Positions 13,920 to 26,217 are shown, numbered from the stretch's first letter. The stretch is 64,000 bases of DNA from Callipepla californica brunnescens (GCA_023055505.1 JALIRH010000007.1:12031773-12095772); one strand, 5' to 3'. Notes: generated from the sequence alone by a model not told the origin. Numbers and translations: made by a program.

Positions 13920-13940
13920 GGGGGGGTGGGGGGGGGGGGG
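13920..13940 (+). repeat. Poly-G run interrupted by one T
   Basis: Seven G, one T and thirteen G on the plus strand. Runs like this can form G-quadruplexes and are prone to length error in sequencing. It lies about 150 bases right of CR1 copy 2 and no element explains it. Confidence 0.9.
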
Positions 13941-15082
13941 AAGCTGTATGTCCATGTCCAGCATAGAGCTAAGACTTGAAATCTCTGCTACTATTAGCTT
14001 CACACCTCTCTGTGAACTACATCAGTATTATAGGATCCCAGGAGATTGCAGAAATTACCACTCGCCTTTAAATTTGATAGATAAATCATACTACTTAGTA
14101 CAAAGTGGAGTGCAACTCAATCAAATAGTCATATACAAGCCTTGTAATCTAGATTATGATCCAACAATTTTAAGTCAACAAGAGTTTCTTGGCTGTTTTA
14201 GTAGTGTTCTTGGATGAAGATTTACTTCTTACGCATGTTTGCTGTCTTTGTCACAAGACATGAGCCACAGAGAAATGTAACTTTTCCAGATTAAGCTTTC
14301 CAGGAAAACGTTAATTCCTTGTAACAACACAGGAAATGTTTCACAACTAAGATCTATTAAGTAGAGATGGAGTTTTCTTCTAAATTATGTCTAACTTGTC
14401 AAATTAAATATTCTTTTTTTTTTTTTTCCCCAGAGCTGTGTTAAATTCATTTGATTTGCTTATACTTCTATTTACACTTTTTTATTCCATCTTAGCAAAT
14501 GCAAATAGTAGGCATGCAGTGTTTCATTTTATATTCAAATAATAACTCTTCTAACTGTCCTCCTAAGGAATGTGAATAAAGCTGCCACTCAGTAATTGCA
14601 TACTTGCTACGCTTAACTTTGTCTTCCACTAAATTACACTGCTTACCTACAGAACATTACCCTCGTAAACAGAGTTAAGACCCCTACTGCTGTATTTCCC
14701 ACTGAAATCTCAAAAAAGCCCTGGCTCTTTGTAAGGCTGCATTGCCAGCAGAGATGAACGCCATTTTAGATGTCTGGAGAAGGAGGAGGTGAGGTAATAG
14801 GAAATGGCAGTGCTTGCTGCTGGGTTAGGCTGTCTTTAGAACAATTACTTGTATCATTAGCAGGTCGCCAGCCCTGCAGATACAGAAGAAAAGCTCTGCT
14901 GAATCCACGTTAGAACCAAAAAGACTGACCAGGTGTAAAATTCAAATGGAAAGAAAGGCAGTGTGATTGCACGACTCATGTTTACGTTTTGCAATCAACA
15001 GAGATTCCCACAGCCTACAAGTAATGATGTTTTTAAATAAATAAATACTTTAAAAGCTTTTTTTTTTTAATACCGAAATATT

Positions 15083-15102
15083 AAAACAAACAAACAAACA
15101 AA
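15083..15102. repeat. (AAAC)n microsatellite
   Basis: About four to five AAAC units in an A-rich context, a simple repeat. Confidence 0.8.
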
Positions 15103-15223
15103 TGAAAAAAATCCTAAAAGCAGTTTACCCATCTTTATGAAATTAAAATGAGTTCTTTACAGGCAAGTGAACAATTTAGAGTGTACATGAGGAGGTCACC
15201 ACACAGCATTTCTGGTACCAGGA

Positions 15224-15257
15224 GATGACAGACATGATAATGTCTGATGACAGACAT
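15224..15257. repeat. 12-bp direct repeat enclosing a small hairpin
   Basis: GATGACAGACAT occurs at 15224-15235 and again at 15246-15257. The sequence between them makes a 7-bp stem (CAGACAT / ATGTCTG) with a four-base GATA loop at 15236-15239. It is too short to name as an element. Confidence 0.6.
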
Positions 15258-16207
15258 TCTAATAATTAGCTTTTTCTGTGTCTTTGCAAAACCATCTTTG
15301 TAGATGCGTAACATCTTTTCCTTTCTCTTCTCCTTTTTCCCTCATTAACATTTCAATCAACTGTACTTTTCATTGGAAACCAAACTGAGAATGTGGGGAA
15401 TTAATATTTTTAATGTGCTTTTAATAGGAAAAAAAAAAAAAAAAAGCTTTCTGGATGTCTGTGAGCTGTCTATTGCTTTTTGTTGTTATTCCTATAATTG
15501 AAGTTGCACAGTGTGGTACAGAGATGAATGATTTTCTTCCTCTGAAGGGACTATGATTTTGTATTGAGCCTAAGGTAATCTTTAAAAGATCAACACTGAA
15601 CAGCACTGAGAGTTCAAACAGAAGAGACATGCAGACTTCTCTGTGGAAAGAGAAGGAAATTATGAAGCCACTGATCAGGATTCTGACGCTTTTAAGTAGG
15701 TATATTTAAAGAGAGAAAACTGTTCTTATAACACACGATAATTTTGATCCTTTTTTTTTTTTTTTTTTCCCCTCTCATATAGGTTGCACCCTTAGAATGA
15801 GCTCTGGCAAAGCAATTCTCTTACACTAAGATTTTGGAACATGGTTTTCTGACATGGCTAAGAGGATCATGGTGCTATCCAGTGTGCAGGCATCCGTTCA
15901 ACTTGCCTGCTACCTTCCAATACCAAGGACAGCTTGTTGGTGATTACAGCTGATCTGGTGCCTGACTTCATGCCAAGGCTCAGATTTCTGGCACTCATTC
16001 ACCAGACGTTACAGTTCCAGTTCCTTAGATCCAGGAATCAAAATGGCAAGTCCCAGTGAACTTTTCATTTTGGCAGATTTCATAAGTAGTGGGTCTGCTA
16101 TGCTTTTTTTTCCTCTCCGCCTAATGATTTATGTTAAAGTGAGTGAGATGAAGATGAGCTCAGACTTGATGGGAGTAAGTCAGAACTAATCAGTCAGTAA
16201 ATACATG

Positions 16208-16223
16208 TAAATACATGTATTTA
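16208..16223. repeat. 16-bp perfect palindrome
   Basis: TAAATACATGTATTTA is a perfect dyad. The preceding bases repeat the left half (AAATACATGT twice in a row), so the palindrome probably arose by local duplication. A protein-binding role is possible but unsupported. Confidence 0.6.
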
Positions 16224-16416
16224 TATACAAATACATATTGTCAAATTAGAAGGTTTTTGTTCTTTTTTTTTAACTTTTTTTCTTTTTTCTTTTTTTTTCC
16301 ATAGCTTGTAAAGCAATTAGTTTAACTGAACAGGGACCTTGGCAAGGTAGGTCAAGGTGAATTTCCTGGTAAGACAAACAGCCCTGGAATTTTTATTGGA
16401 ACAAATTTTCCAGAAA

Positions 16417-16443
16417 GTAAGTAAGTAAATAAATAAATAAATA
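16417..16443. repeat. (GTAA)n / (ATAA)n microsatellite
   Basis: Tandem tetranucleotides change from AAGT-type to AAAT-type units. Confidence 0.85.
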
Positions 16444-16843
16444 CAGTTCTTTCATATGCACTTTAGACAGTTGAAATAAAACGTGGAAGGTATTAGGCCG
16501 CATTTATTAGGTATCAGTGAACCATCTCTTAGTTTAATTCTCTACCAATTCAAATGAATAATTCTCAAAAGAAAACTTGGTATTATTTAAAGTAAGTCAG
16601 GGATTTGAATCTTCTAACAAAGTAAAATGAAAAATTATGAGCAAAGAATGCATTTAATGTAATGACAAACATATTTGGCATTGCATACAGAAACTATGAA
16701 ATACTCTGTAGTGTTTGTTAATTAAACAACTGCAGAACTGTTGATTAATTTTAAAATAGTATTCGGAAGAACTTGATAGAATTCCTTATCTTTGGTAAAA
16801 GATAGCTAACTGAAGGGGTTAAGAGTACGGAAGGAACATCAAA

Positions 16844-17242
16844 ATGTTAAAAAAAAAACAACCTACATGTGTGTTTCTCTCCCTGTTTGACTCTTCCAGA
16901 ACAACTACACAAAGAATATGTGGACTGGTAAATAAAACAAAGTACGGAGTCCTTAAGGAGCATGCGGAATTCATTGCCACGGGAGGCAGTAAAGTGGTTG
17001 TAAGGTGGTTGTGTTTAAAAGAGGATTATTTTACAAGCAATAACACTGAGCTAAATTGTATGGAGCAATGGAGCAACATTCTTCACAAGACCCCTGAGGC
17101 TGGCTCAGCATTTTCAGCTATGGCAGCAGAGCATTTCATGCCAGCAGAGAGGAGCCAAAGTGTACAGAGAGATGACACAACAAAAGCTAACCAAATGACA
17201 AGGAAAAGCCAAGAAGCGTGGAGAAGTTGGAAGATATTGTAA
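16844..17242 (+). other. Unrecognised 132-codon ORF, doubtful as a gene
   Basis: An ATG-initiated frame of 132 codons that is fairly polar in composition (many K, R, E, T, S; few hydrophobic runs). It starts with a lysine run encoded by a poly-A stretch. I recognise no domain, signal peptide or membrane segment. The stop codon at 17240-17242 overlaps an AATAAA hexamer at 17241-17246, which could act as a polyadenylation signal but is also expected by chance in AT-rich DNA. No promoter, splice context or flanking exon is evident. It could be a chance ORF, a decayed retrocopy or a lineage-specific transcript. Confidence 0.15.
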
Positions 17243-20200
17243 TAAAACTACATCTTGTCCAAGTTTGTCTGGGCTTCCGTCCGTGTGCATCTTTTCTCCC
17301 CATGTTTTATTTTAACTGACTCAGAGCTTCAAAGGCACTCGGCCAATGGGAAATTAAGCCCATGAGCCAAGGTGGAAGCTAGGCTGGCTGCATCTGACCA
17401 TAGTGACTCAGATTTGTATGGGGAATATTTTACTGACACATTATAATATTTTACAAATATTTGCTATCATTTTTTCTTTGAATTTACTGACTTTCTGCAA
17501 AAAAAATGAGGTGAGCATGACCACTTGGGGAACAGGGAGTAGGAGGACAGCTTGGAGCAGGCACCTATGTGGAGGAGGAACTGTGATGTAAATGCTAAGA
17601 GGGCATCTGGGACAGTAGAGCCCACTGATAAAAGCCTTTTTCAGAAAACAGCTTCCCCTCACTAGTGCTTTCTGTAAAATATTTGTCTGTACTTTTCTCA
17701 GCCTTCCATCTTCCCCTCTCTTTCTGGGCTTATGGGCCACAAAACTCTGTGTGGCCCTTCCTCTGAGTCTAATCTCCATAGCTTTTTAATACATTTTTCA
17801 GTCAGCTGGTTAGTTTTACGTGCCAAGCAAATGTATATGGGTGAGCTGAGAAGCACAGTTTTTGGGGAAGGAACAGGACAAAATCTTAAATTGAAACCCA
17901 AGAAGTTTGATTTCAGTGGGCAGAACCGCTGAGCATCAGGTAAAAGATTTGAAGTGCAGGGTGCTGTTGTTGAGGAATACTTATTAAATGATAAGCAGGT
18001 TTTCCACTGTGTTCTATTACCAAAACAACTGCGGTGAGTGTGACTGTAAGTGAACATGATTCCCCAAGCAAACTAAATTATCAATTGCTGCCTAAAGAAT
18101 TGCAGTATTTTCCATGCAGTGTATTTTAGCACAATGTTAAGGGCAAAACCTAATAACCAAATGTGCTAACTAGGAATATGCTCAATGGCTTTATTTATGA
18201 AAAGTAGTGTTACAAACCCTTACCTCGCTGGATATGTCAACCTAGGGAAATAAAACTTCAAAATGAGAAATTGTTCTGTCAGGTGTCTAAATCAGTGCTC
18301 CATTTCTAACACTATTCTGTATCAAGATATGCTTGCGTATCATTATTAAAAATATGATAGTAAGATAATATTATATATGTTATCAATTAAACATCTATTT
18401 ATTGGAATATTAAGGGGATCAGCCTAAAATTAAATTCTATTTTAAAGAAAAGTTTTACATCCTCACATTGCTTATAAGGAACTTAGGAGACAGCAGGTTA
18501 AAAATTCATATGGAGAAAATAGCATATGCCTTATTCCTACTTACAAAAAAACTGGAGCTATTTTAATGTTTTGGCATATGGAGTTATTGTAGCTCACTGA
18601 AAAAGAAAAAACACACACTTAGCCTTGTGTTATATATCCGATCTCTCTTCCTATTACATAATGCAGGGAAATATACGTGTATAGAACAGTTATTTTAAAT
18701 TCAAAGTTAGCAAGAATTGTTGTAGCTTATGTGGAAATTGAGAGTTTGAGAAGTTTTGTATTTCAGAGTGCTGTGAGTGATGTAAACGTTCAGTTTACTG
18801 TGAGCCTCTCTGCATCTGGGAGGGTCTGCAGGAACTGGAATAGACAGAAAACAGTGAAAATGCAGACTCACAATGTAAAAATACAGGCAAACTCCTTGTG
18901 ATCTTCCTGATGTGTGAGGCTAATAACAGCAGCTTCCCTCCACTCTTTTCCTGTCCTTAACTAAGAACAGATCCAGATGTTGTAAGAACGTCACTGCAGG
19001 GAAGCAGGAAAAGGAAGGGTTAGTGTTGTTGAAGAAAACGTTTGGGATAAGAGTACACTGGGTCAAACTGCTGAGCTATGCAGCAGCGTTGGGGAGCTGA
19101 GCTCAGGTGGATGAGTGAGGCTTTGTTCTTGGACCTCTCCTATCATTTCAAAGTGTTTCCTTGAAGCAGCCAAACTTACTGTTAGCATGAATTATTTTTG
19201 GACAGTTTTTGCAAGGATGATGGCTGAAGTCCCAAGTCAGCCTTAGGCAAGCGATGGAGAACTTTCAGTGCTAAAGAAGAAGTCAAAGACAGGTTCAGAA
19301 AGGGCCTTGCTCAGGGGGGCATGTGAGATATGGCCCCTTCTTAGGAGCTAGCCCTTGCTTACCTCAATTCAGAGAGCACTGCCTAACATCCAGTCAAATT
19401 CATGAAGCTGATTTTTATATGTTTGCCTCACTGACAGTATTTTCAGATTTATTAGGAGGCTTTCTCAAGAGTGGACATGACTTGCATTATGTGGTCTCTG
19501 TTAGTGGGCTGGTGACATCTGGCATTAAACACTGAGGACAATAACTCATATCAGACTTATTTCCTGATACTGTGAAATATAGTATCCTTGCATGCATATA
19601 TAGAGGGTCCATAAATGCAAATGTATCTTTGTCTTTTCATCCAGACACTCTGTATTTCCTGTCTCCATATATGATGCAAAGCTTATTTTGATGACATCTT
19701 GATCACTCCCGCTGGTTCTGGACTGTAATGGTGTAAGATATAGCTGAGTCAGTGGGGGTCCACCAGGCCTTGTTGCTATTGCTGGTCCACACATGCAATT
19801 ACTATTTCCTCTTCTCTACAAATCTTAAGCACTACTCCAATTTGAATGCAGACAGTAAAATGAAAATCCTCCTTACTCAAGAGGAGTTGACATTATAACA
19901 CTTTCCATTGTCCCAAGATGCTTCATGGCAGAGGTGAATATCATAGCACATTTAGGGGGTGCTAACATATGGCAGATTTCACTGTGTTGGGAACAGTGCC
20001 CTTGACATCGTGTAAGTGTTCACAAAAACAAGCAGGATCTGGAACCTTCTATCACCCTTCATATTGAGAATTTTCTCTATGTCTTCAAATCTGTGAGTAT
20101 CTCCTGTGGTCCAGAAAATAGATTGTTTGCTAAATCCTATGATCCTCTGTCAGTCCTCACTTCATAAATATCACCTCTTAACTCTACCACAACACAAATT

Positions 20201-20846
20201 TGGATATGGTTGTTTCAGACCCTCAATCTACTCATTTGTAAGCTCTTCTGCAAGATGTTTTCTCTTTTTGAACAATACTACTTTTTACACAACTCATTCT
20301 CCCTGCTGTTAACAGCATCTCCTTTCTTGGTCAGCCCTTGGCTGATGTCAGTAGTTTTTAGAAATCATATACACAGGGAGATGAACAAGTAAAGACAAAT
20401 CAGTGCATGAAAATTAAAAACACAACAGTATTTGTAGAGCAACACATATCATCCTCTCTTGCATAAGGCACACTGGCTTCAGTTCTTTCTAGTCTAGTGG
20501 AAAGTATTTTTATTTTAACCACAACAGCCCAGTGGGTGAATTCTGTGCAGAGGAGTAAGAAAATGTTTTTCTCAAATGACATCAGCATTTGCTATTTGAA
20601 GTTATCATCTTTCACTCTTCTCATACCACACTGAGTCATGAAAGTTTTTCAGAGAAATGCTATAGCTGGCTGCAGTTAAGATCAATGCCACAAGTCTAAG
20701 TGCAGATTTTTTATGATGTTTGACTGTTTTTTTAATCCCCAAAATGTATTCTTGTTTGTTTCCTCCTTCCTAAACATTTTCTTTTGTTTATTCCTTTTCC
20801 ACTTGTGGATTTCTTCTTTCATCTTCTTTCACTAGAAATGTGTGCA

Positions 20847-21016
20847 TTTGTTTTGTTTTGTTTTGTTTTTCATTTCTTTTTCTTTCTTTCTTTTTTTGTA
20901 TTGTTAGGATATCACATTTCTTTCTATACTTTTTTTTGTATTTTGATTTTTCTTAATCAAAATTTTTCCTTCTCTCTGATCATATCTTTTTATTTATTTA
21001 TTTATTTTTATTAAAT
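20847..21016. repeat. T-rich low-complexity region with (TTTTG)n and (TTTA)n
   Basis: About 170 bases of almost pure T/C with (TTTTG) units at the left and (TTTA) units at the right. The 76-codon plus-strand frame through it is rich in phenylalanine, as expected from poly-T, and is not a gene. Confidence 0.85.
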
Positions 21017-21300
21017 GTAATCTTGGCATTAGGCATTGCCTTGCTAGATACTAGCTGAGAATTTACTACAATCCAAGTAATATAGTCCACGATCACCAAA
21101 AATAATTTCCTGTGTTGAGAATTTGGGTCTAGAGTAGATGACTAATCCTAGAAAAGAGCAAAAATAATGCCTCGGCTCTTAGCCATTTACTGTTGCCATC
21201 ATTAAATTGCAGATGAGAGAGGAAGGCTGTTGCAGCAATATGAATAGTGATCTCTTGAGTCTTCCTTCAGTTCAAACTCTTGAAACATTTCTTTGAAATA

Positions 21301-21839
21301 GAATCATAAAATCATAGAATGACCTGGGTTGAAAAGGACCTCAGAGATCATCTAGTTTCAACCCATCTTCCATGAGCAGTCTCCAGCCACTAGACCAGGC
21401 TGCCCAGCACCACATCTAGCCTTGCCTTAAGTGACTTCAGGGATAGGCCTTCAACAAACTCCCTGGGCAACCTGTTTCAGTGTGTCATCACCCTCTGAAT
21501 GAAAAACTTCCTCGTAATGTCTAACCTAAATCTCCTGTCTTAGTTTAAAACCATTCCCCCTTGTCCTGTCACTACCAACCTGTGTAAATAGTTGTTCCCC
21601 CTCCTGTTGATATGCTCCCTTCAAGTACTGGAAGGCCACAAGGAGGTCTCCCTTGATCGTTCTCTTCTCTAAGCTAAACAAGCCCAGTTCCATCAACCTT
21701 TCCTCATATGAGAGGTGCTCCAGCACTCTGCTAATTTTAGTGGCCTTCCTCTGGACATGTTCCAAGAGCTCCATATTTTTCTAGTGCTGGGGCCACCATG
21801 CCTGGACATAGTACTCCATACAGATATGGCCTCACAAGG
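21301..21839 (-). mobile_element. CR1 LINE, 5'-truncated, minus strand (copy 3)
   Basis: The left edge is the reverse complement of the CR1 3' repeat (AATCATAAAATCATAGAATG). It is followed by the usual 3' untranslated region and, from about 21520, by the end of the RT ORF. An 82-codon minus-strand frame at 21526-21774 has the CR1 C-terminal signature: [10 protein letters not shown] near its start, then LGLFSLEKR and GDLL, ending shortly after [10 protein letters not shown]. The copy ends near 21839 in the ORF, so it is 5'-truncated. Several substitutions and no full frame show it is inactive. Confidence 0.94.
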
Positions 21840-24800
21840 TTAAAAATCTATCACTGCCATTTTAATTTGTCAGCATTACTGCTTACAGAGCTGGTATATG
21901 GTGCAGTCATAGAGTTCCCAAACCAAGAGATTATTCTCATTTTAGAAAACTTACTGTTTTAATGGATACTTTTAAAGAGAGACTAATGTACTTATTTACT
22001 CTAAAGTTTTAAGAAAGGAACAAATGAATTTGATACTTAAGGTAAAACTGACTGGCAGAAGTGGGATCTGTGACTTGAAAAGGTCACTGAATATTGTACA
22101 GAAGAAGGGTGCTTCTAACCTACAATTAACAAAAGAATAATGACTATTAATTAGTTCCTTTACTTGTTCTTTACTTTCTCTCTTTTGTTTTGACTTCTAG
22201 ACCTTGGTGTCCTACTGATTTGATCTGAATCAAACTCCCTTTGGCTGCATTTAGTTTGTTTGCATTTTCAGGTGTATAATTAAATACAACATTGATCTTG
22301 ATGTAGTTGCAAACACAGTTGGAACAGTGATAATCTTATAGTTATAATTTGTCACAAAATGTCTCATAAAATATATTTTAAAATACTTAACACTATATCA
22401 TCTAGTTAAGTTCTACAGTCTCATGACAGGTTTAGAGTAATTATAGTTATTAATTAGAAGGAAAGCTGTTATGTTATTCAGGAGAAAACCTTGTCAGTTG
22501 TTATAGATAATGTCAACAAGCACCAGATGTTTGGCTTTGTGTCGGCTGTGGCTGAGAGTTTTACAAATGAAAAATAGGTCTTATTTTTAGCAAATGATGT
22601 GTTAGGTCATTATTATTTGGTCATTATTGGTTTGAGAGTTGTTATTTAGAAATTGCATTTCTACTTCTTAGTAATCCAGTACAAGTTGGTATTTGTGTCT
22701 CTATCTGAGTACATCTGGCTACTCTCCTTCCTGAAGACCCAGCACCTAAATGGAAAGTGTCAATGGTAACCATACTGTTGCTTAGACTTCCACTTGTTTC
22801 AGAAGTCTAAGAAAATGTTTATAATCAGCAGCTCAAATATTCTTTGCTCGTGATTTCTTGGAACAAATTTCTATTTTGACAAATGGCAATCTCATGGAAG
22901 CAGATTTTACAGAGTACTCCACGGTGTTCCACAAAAAGCCAGGCATAGAATGGAGTTATGTGAACATGCAATAAAATGTGTAACAACAAAACATTTCATA
23001 AGCACATTAAGAGCAAGTGGAAAATGAAGAAAACAATGAGTTTACTATTCAAGGAGGGAAAGAATGACAGTCACAGAGACAAAAATATTTCATGTTTTGC
23101 TTCAGTGAGATAATCCTCCTTTGCATTCAGAGTAAAAAAATGAAGCCAGAAAAAAAAAAAAAAAGAAAATAAATGGGAGAGTCCTTAGATTGTGCCCTGA
23201 ACTCCACTGCCCATATAGTACGCTGTTAGGAATACACCTACATATAGTCATTAGAAATACTCTCACAAGGCTTGGTTCAGCTGCCTATATACAGGTCCCT
23301 AGTGCATATTTGACAATTAAGAGAATTTGAAGCATTCACATGCCTTGCCCAAGGTGACAGAGAACAGATATCTATTTTTCCACACCATCTCCTCTTGAAG
23401 ACTGAAAGCGATACCTTGTGACATCACTGGTAGCATCAAATGCCTGTATTTATACAACTGGATTACAACCATCGTACTTACCTTCTATAAGTGGTCATGG
23501 GACATGAAGGAGTAAATTTTACTTCTGAAAAAAAAAACCAAAAAAACTAAAAAAAAACAACAAGGACAGAAAGAGAAACAAAACAAAACAAAACACTGTT
23601 GTAAGCTTGGGAAATATTAGCTTGATAAAAGTACTCTGAAGTGGTGCACAATTGCTTGAAAAACTGTCCTCTAATTCTAATTTTGGTTTATCAATAAACT
23701 GCAAGGATATATCAAGAAGACTTCACTAAAGATCTGTCCTATGGCTGATAAATTATTTAGTAACTTCATTAGTAACAGGGATGAACGAAACTAGAGAAGA
23801 TGATCATTGGATTGTCAGGGTGATCAAACCCCAAAAAGAGTGGTGCTGGAGTTCAATGTGATACTTACAGACTAGAGAGTAAACCTGGTACAAAAGTCAT
23901 TGAAGACAAGTGAAAAATAGCTTATTAAAGTCAAGTAGTCAACTAGATGAAGGTAAGACTGGAAATAACTGGCTGGAGTGCAGTTCTTCAGGAAAATATG
24001 TGATGGCTTAAGTGAACAGCAAACTGAACTTTATCCAGCAGTATCATATAGTTGTGAAAAACACAGCAGAGAAAAACAGATTCAATCTCCAGCAGATATC
24101 TTCTAGCATGTACAGGGGGCTGCAATGTGTAAAGCAGAGGAAATAATCCTTCCGTTAGGTTCAGCGCTGAAAGCAGCACTCCAGGCTGAGATATCAAACA
24201 AGCAACATTGCCTTGCATGGATATAAGAAGCTGTCAGTATTGGGCATACGTGACATAGCCATTCAAACAACTCCAGACTGCAGCATTGACCCCACAGGAC
24301 AGAGAAGGTATTGTGAGGCCTTTGGGAATATGACAGTTAGTGGATGCTTAGAACCTACCCATCCCATCATTTATAGTTATAGGGCCCACAAGGTAAATAA
24401 AGCCTTAAGAAGTGTTATTCTACCCTACTTAGTCATCTGGGGTGGCTACAGGTGGCCTTGCTTTCATGTGGGGACTATTTGCTGTTTTAGGTATTGAAGA
24501 TCTTTTTCAGTCTTGTTGCTGGTGCTTTTTGGTGTTTTTTTTTTTTAGTTAGTTTGTTTGTTGGTTAGTTGGTTGGTTTGTTTGTTCTGGATTGTTGTTA
24601 TTATTATTTTTTTACTATTTCTTAGTCTCTATATGAGAACATGCTGGTGTCATACAAAAATGCAAGGCCTGGTTCCTATCTTCTTTTCTGAGAGAAGGGA
24701 AGGAAACTTTCCCCCTCACTCTTCCCCCATTTATGGAGTGATTTCATCCACAGATATTCCAATGAGTAATTGCATCAAAATGTAAATAATATTTTAGTTC

Positions 24801-25335
24801 ATTTTACTTCTCTGTGGTCATCTGTTTACTTTCTAGGGCTGTATACTTGCTCTTACAATCATTAATCTTAAAATTAGTGTAATCTGAATTTAATGCACAA
24901 ACATTTTTTCATTTAAATGCTTCCATCAACTTCCTAATTCCCAGCTCAGAAATGAAGCTGTTGGGTAGTCAATAATCTTGTTCTCTAGGAACAAGCTCTC
25001 ATATAGTAAAGATGATTGCAAGATTTCTATTCACCTCTATAGGAACCAAACAGGACTTGGATTCAAATAAGTTTTCCTTAGGCATGATGTGAAGGGAAAG
25101 TTATTTTTCTTTTATAGATCAACATATGGTTGGAAAAACAGACTAATGTTGAGACACTCATCTTTTAGTCTAAAACAGATACATCAAACTTCAAGTACAA
25201 GTTTGAAATTGCTGTACCTTACAATTTTATTTTATCATTTTGTTAAACTTTTTTAGAAAAATAAGGTAACAAGCATCAAGGGGGAGTAGTAGATTGGTAA
25301 TTGTTACAGAGAATTGGAGATCAAGATAGTGAACC
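21840..25335. other. Non-coding stretch, no gene recognised
   Basis: AT-rich sequence without recognisable exon or transposon. It includes an A-run at 23151-23164 and an A-rich patch with (AAAAC)n at 23525-23595. The short open frames have no recognisable similarity. Confidence 0.65.
24533..24615. repeat. T/G-rich low-complexity tract (TTTG/TTAG/TTGG units)
   Basis: Poly-T is followed by imperfect TTTG, TTAG and TTGG tetranucleotides and then TTATTA units: a degenerate simple repeat. Confidence 0.8.
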
Positions 25336-25774
25336 TGGCAGGAGCAGTGAGGTGATTGTCCCCTGGCACTCAGTTCTGGTACTGTGTTCAGTTTTGGGCC
25401 TCACACAAGAAAATCATCGAGGCCCTAGAGTGTGTCCAGAGAATGGCAACGAAGCTGATGAAAGTTCTGGAACACAAGTCTTACAAGAAGTAGCTGAGGG
25501 AACTAGGGTTGTTCAGTCTGGAGAGGAGGAGGCTCAGGAGAGACGTTATTTCTCTCTACAGCTACCTGAAAGGAGTTTGTGGCAAGGTGGGGTCAGCCTC
25601 CTCTCCCAGATAACAACAATAGGACCTCAATTTGTGCCAGGAGAGATTCAGGTTGGATGTTAGGAAAAATTTATTCTCCAAAAGAGTGGTCAGGCATTTG
25701 ACTAGTTTTTCCAGGGAGGTGGTGGAGTAACCATCCCTAGAGGTGATCAAGAAATGTGGATATGTTGTACTGAG
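25336..25774 (+). mobile_element. CR1 LINE, plus strand, left part (copy 4, split)
   Basis: This is the C-terminal ORF end and 3' region of CR1: GGCCCTAGAGTGTGTCCAG, GGAGAGGAGGAGGCTCAG and the segment reading GAGAGATTCAGGTTGGATG. Compared with copy 1 it lacks roughly 15-20 bases near 25382, where CAGTTCTGGT meets ACTGTGTTCAG. It breaks off at TACTGAG (25774) because a 348-bp element is inserted; its 3' end resumes at 26123. No frame survives. Confidence 0.92.
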
Positions 25775-26122
25775 TGTATGGGACTGTTAAATCACAGCCT
25801 GAACCACTGATTGATCACCTGAGGCAAGCACTGAGTCAGCCACAGGGCCGCAGGTGAAGGTAATGTACCTGTGTGATTGGAAGGGGTGGAGTCTGGCTCC
25901 ACCTCTCCCAGACCCCATTTAAGGGCTGACCACCACCAGGGAAGGTTCTCTTGTTGGAGATCTGTCCCTAGTGGAGTTATTGGCAAGCCTCAACTGTCTT
26001 CAACGGTGAGCCACTCTTTCCTTATTAATTATCTGTATACCATCTACTTAAGCCCATCTAAAATATGCTATCTTTGGTACTATTTCTTTTCGGTGCTATT
26101 CTTGGGAGTTATTTGTCCTACA
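25775..26122. mobile_element. Solo LTR-like insertion inside CR1 copy 4
   Basis: The 348-bp insert begins TGTATGGGAC and ends GTCCTACA, which is a TG...CA pair with imperfect inverted termini. It is bordered by CTGAG (25770-25774) and TTGAG (26123-26127), a 5-bp target duplication with one mismatch. Removing it restores a continuous CR1 sequence (ACTGAG joining GAACATG). These are hallmarks of an LTR left by recombination between the two ends of an endogenous retrovirus. A 5-bp duplication fits ERVL-type elements. A TATA-like ATTTAAGG at about 25917 is compatible with a plus-strand promoter, but no AATAAA is visible, so the strand is left open. There is no coding sequence. Confidence 0.72.
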
Positions 26123-26217
26123 TTGAGGAACATGTCAGTGTTGGTGATAGCTGGATGGTTTGACTACATGATCTTAGAAGTCTTTACTAGCCTTAATTAT
26201 TCTATGAATCTAAGATT
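26123..26217 (+). mobile_element. CR1 LINE, plus strand, right part (copy 4, split)
   Basis: This continues copy 4 after the LTR-like insert: GTTGGTGATAGCTGGATGG, then GATCTTAGAAGTCTT, then degraded 3' repeat units (ATTCTATGAATCTAAGATT) ending near 26217. These bases are collinear with the end of copy 1 at 10600-10684, which confirms that both parts belong to one element. Confidence 0.9.

Larger units (their letters stand above)
13768..21300. other. Non-coding stretch, no gene recognised
   Basis: About 7.5 kb of AT-rich sequence between two CR1 copies. It holds a poly-G run, several A and T homopolymers (T14 at 14414-14427, A17 at 15429-15445, T18 at 15751-15768), short palindromes and one 132-codon ORF listed separately. 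A 134-codon plus-strand frame at 13813-14217 runs through the poly-G run and looks like chance. I see no exon or RNA gene. Confidence 0.65.

Noticed and set aside
13813..14217. 134-codon plus-strand ORF
   Set aside because: It crosses the poly-G run, which is read as glycine and tryptophan, and has no recognisable features.
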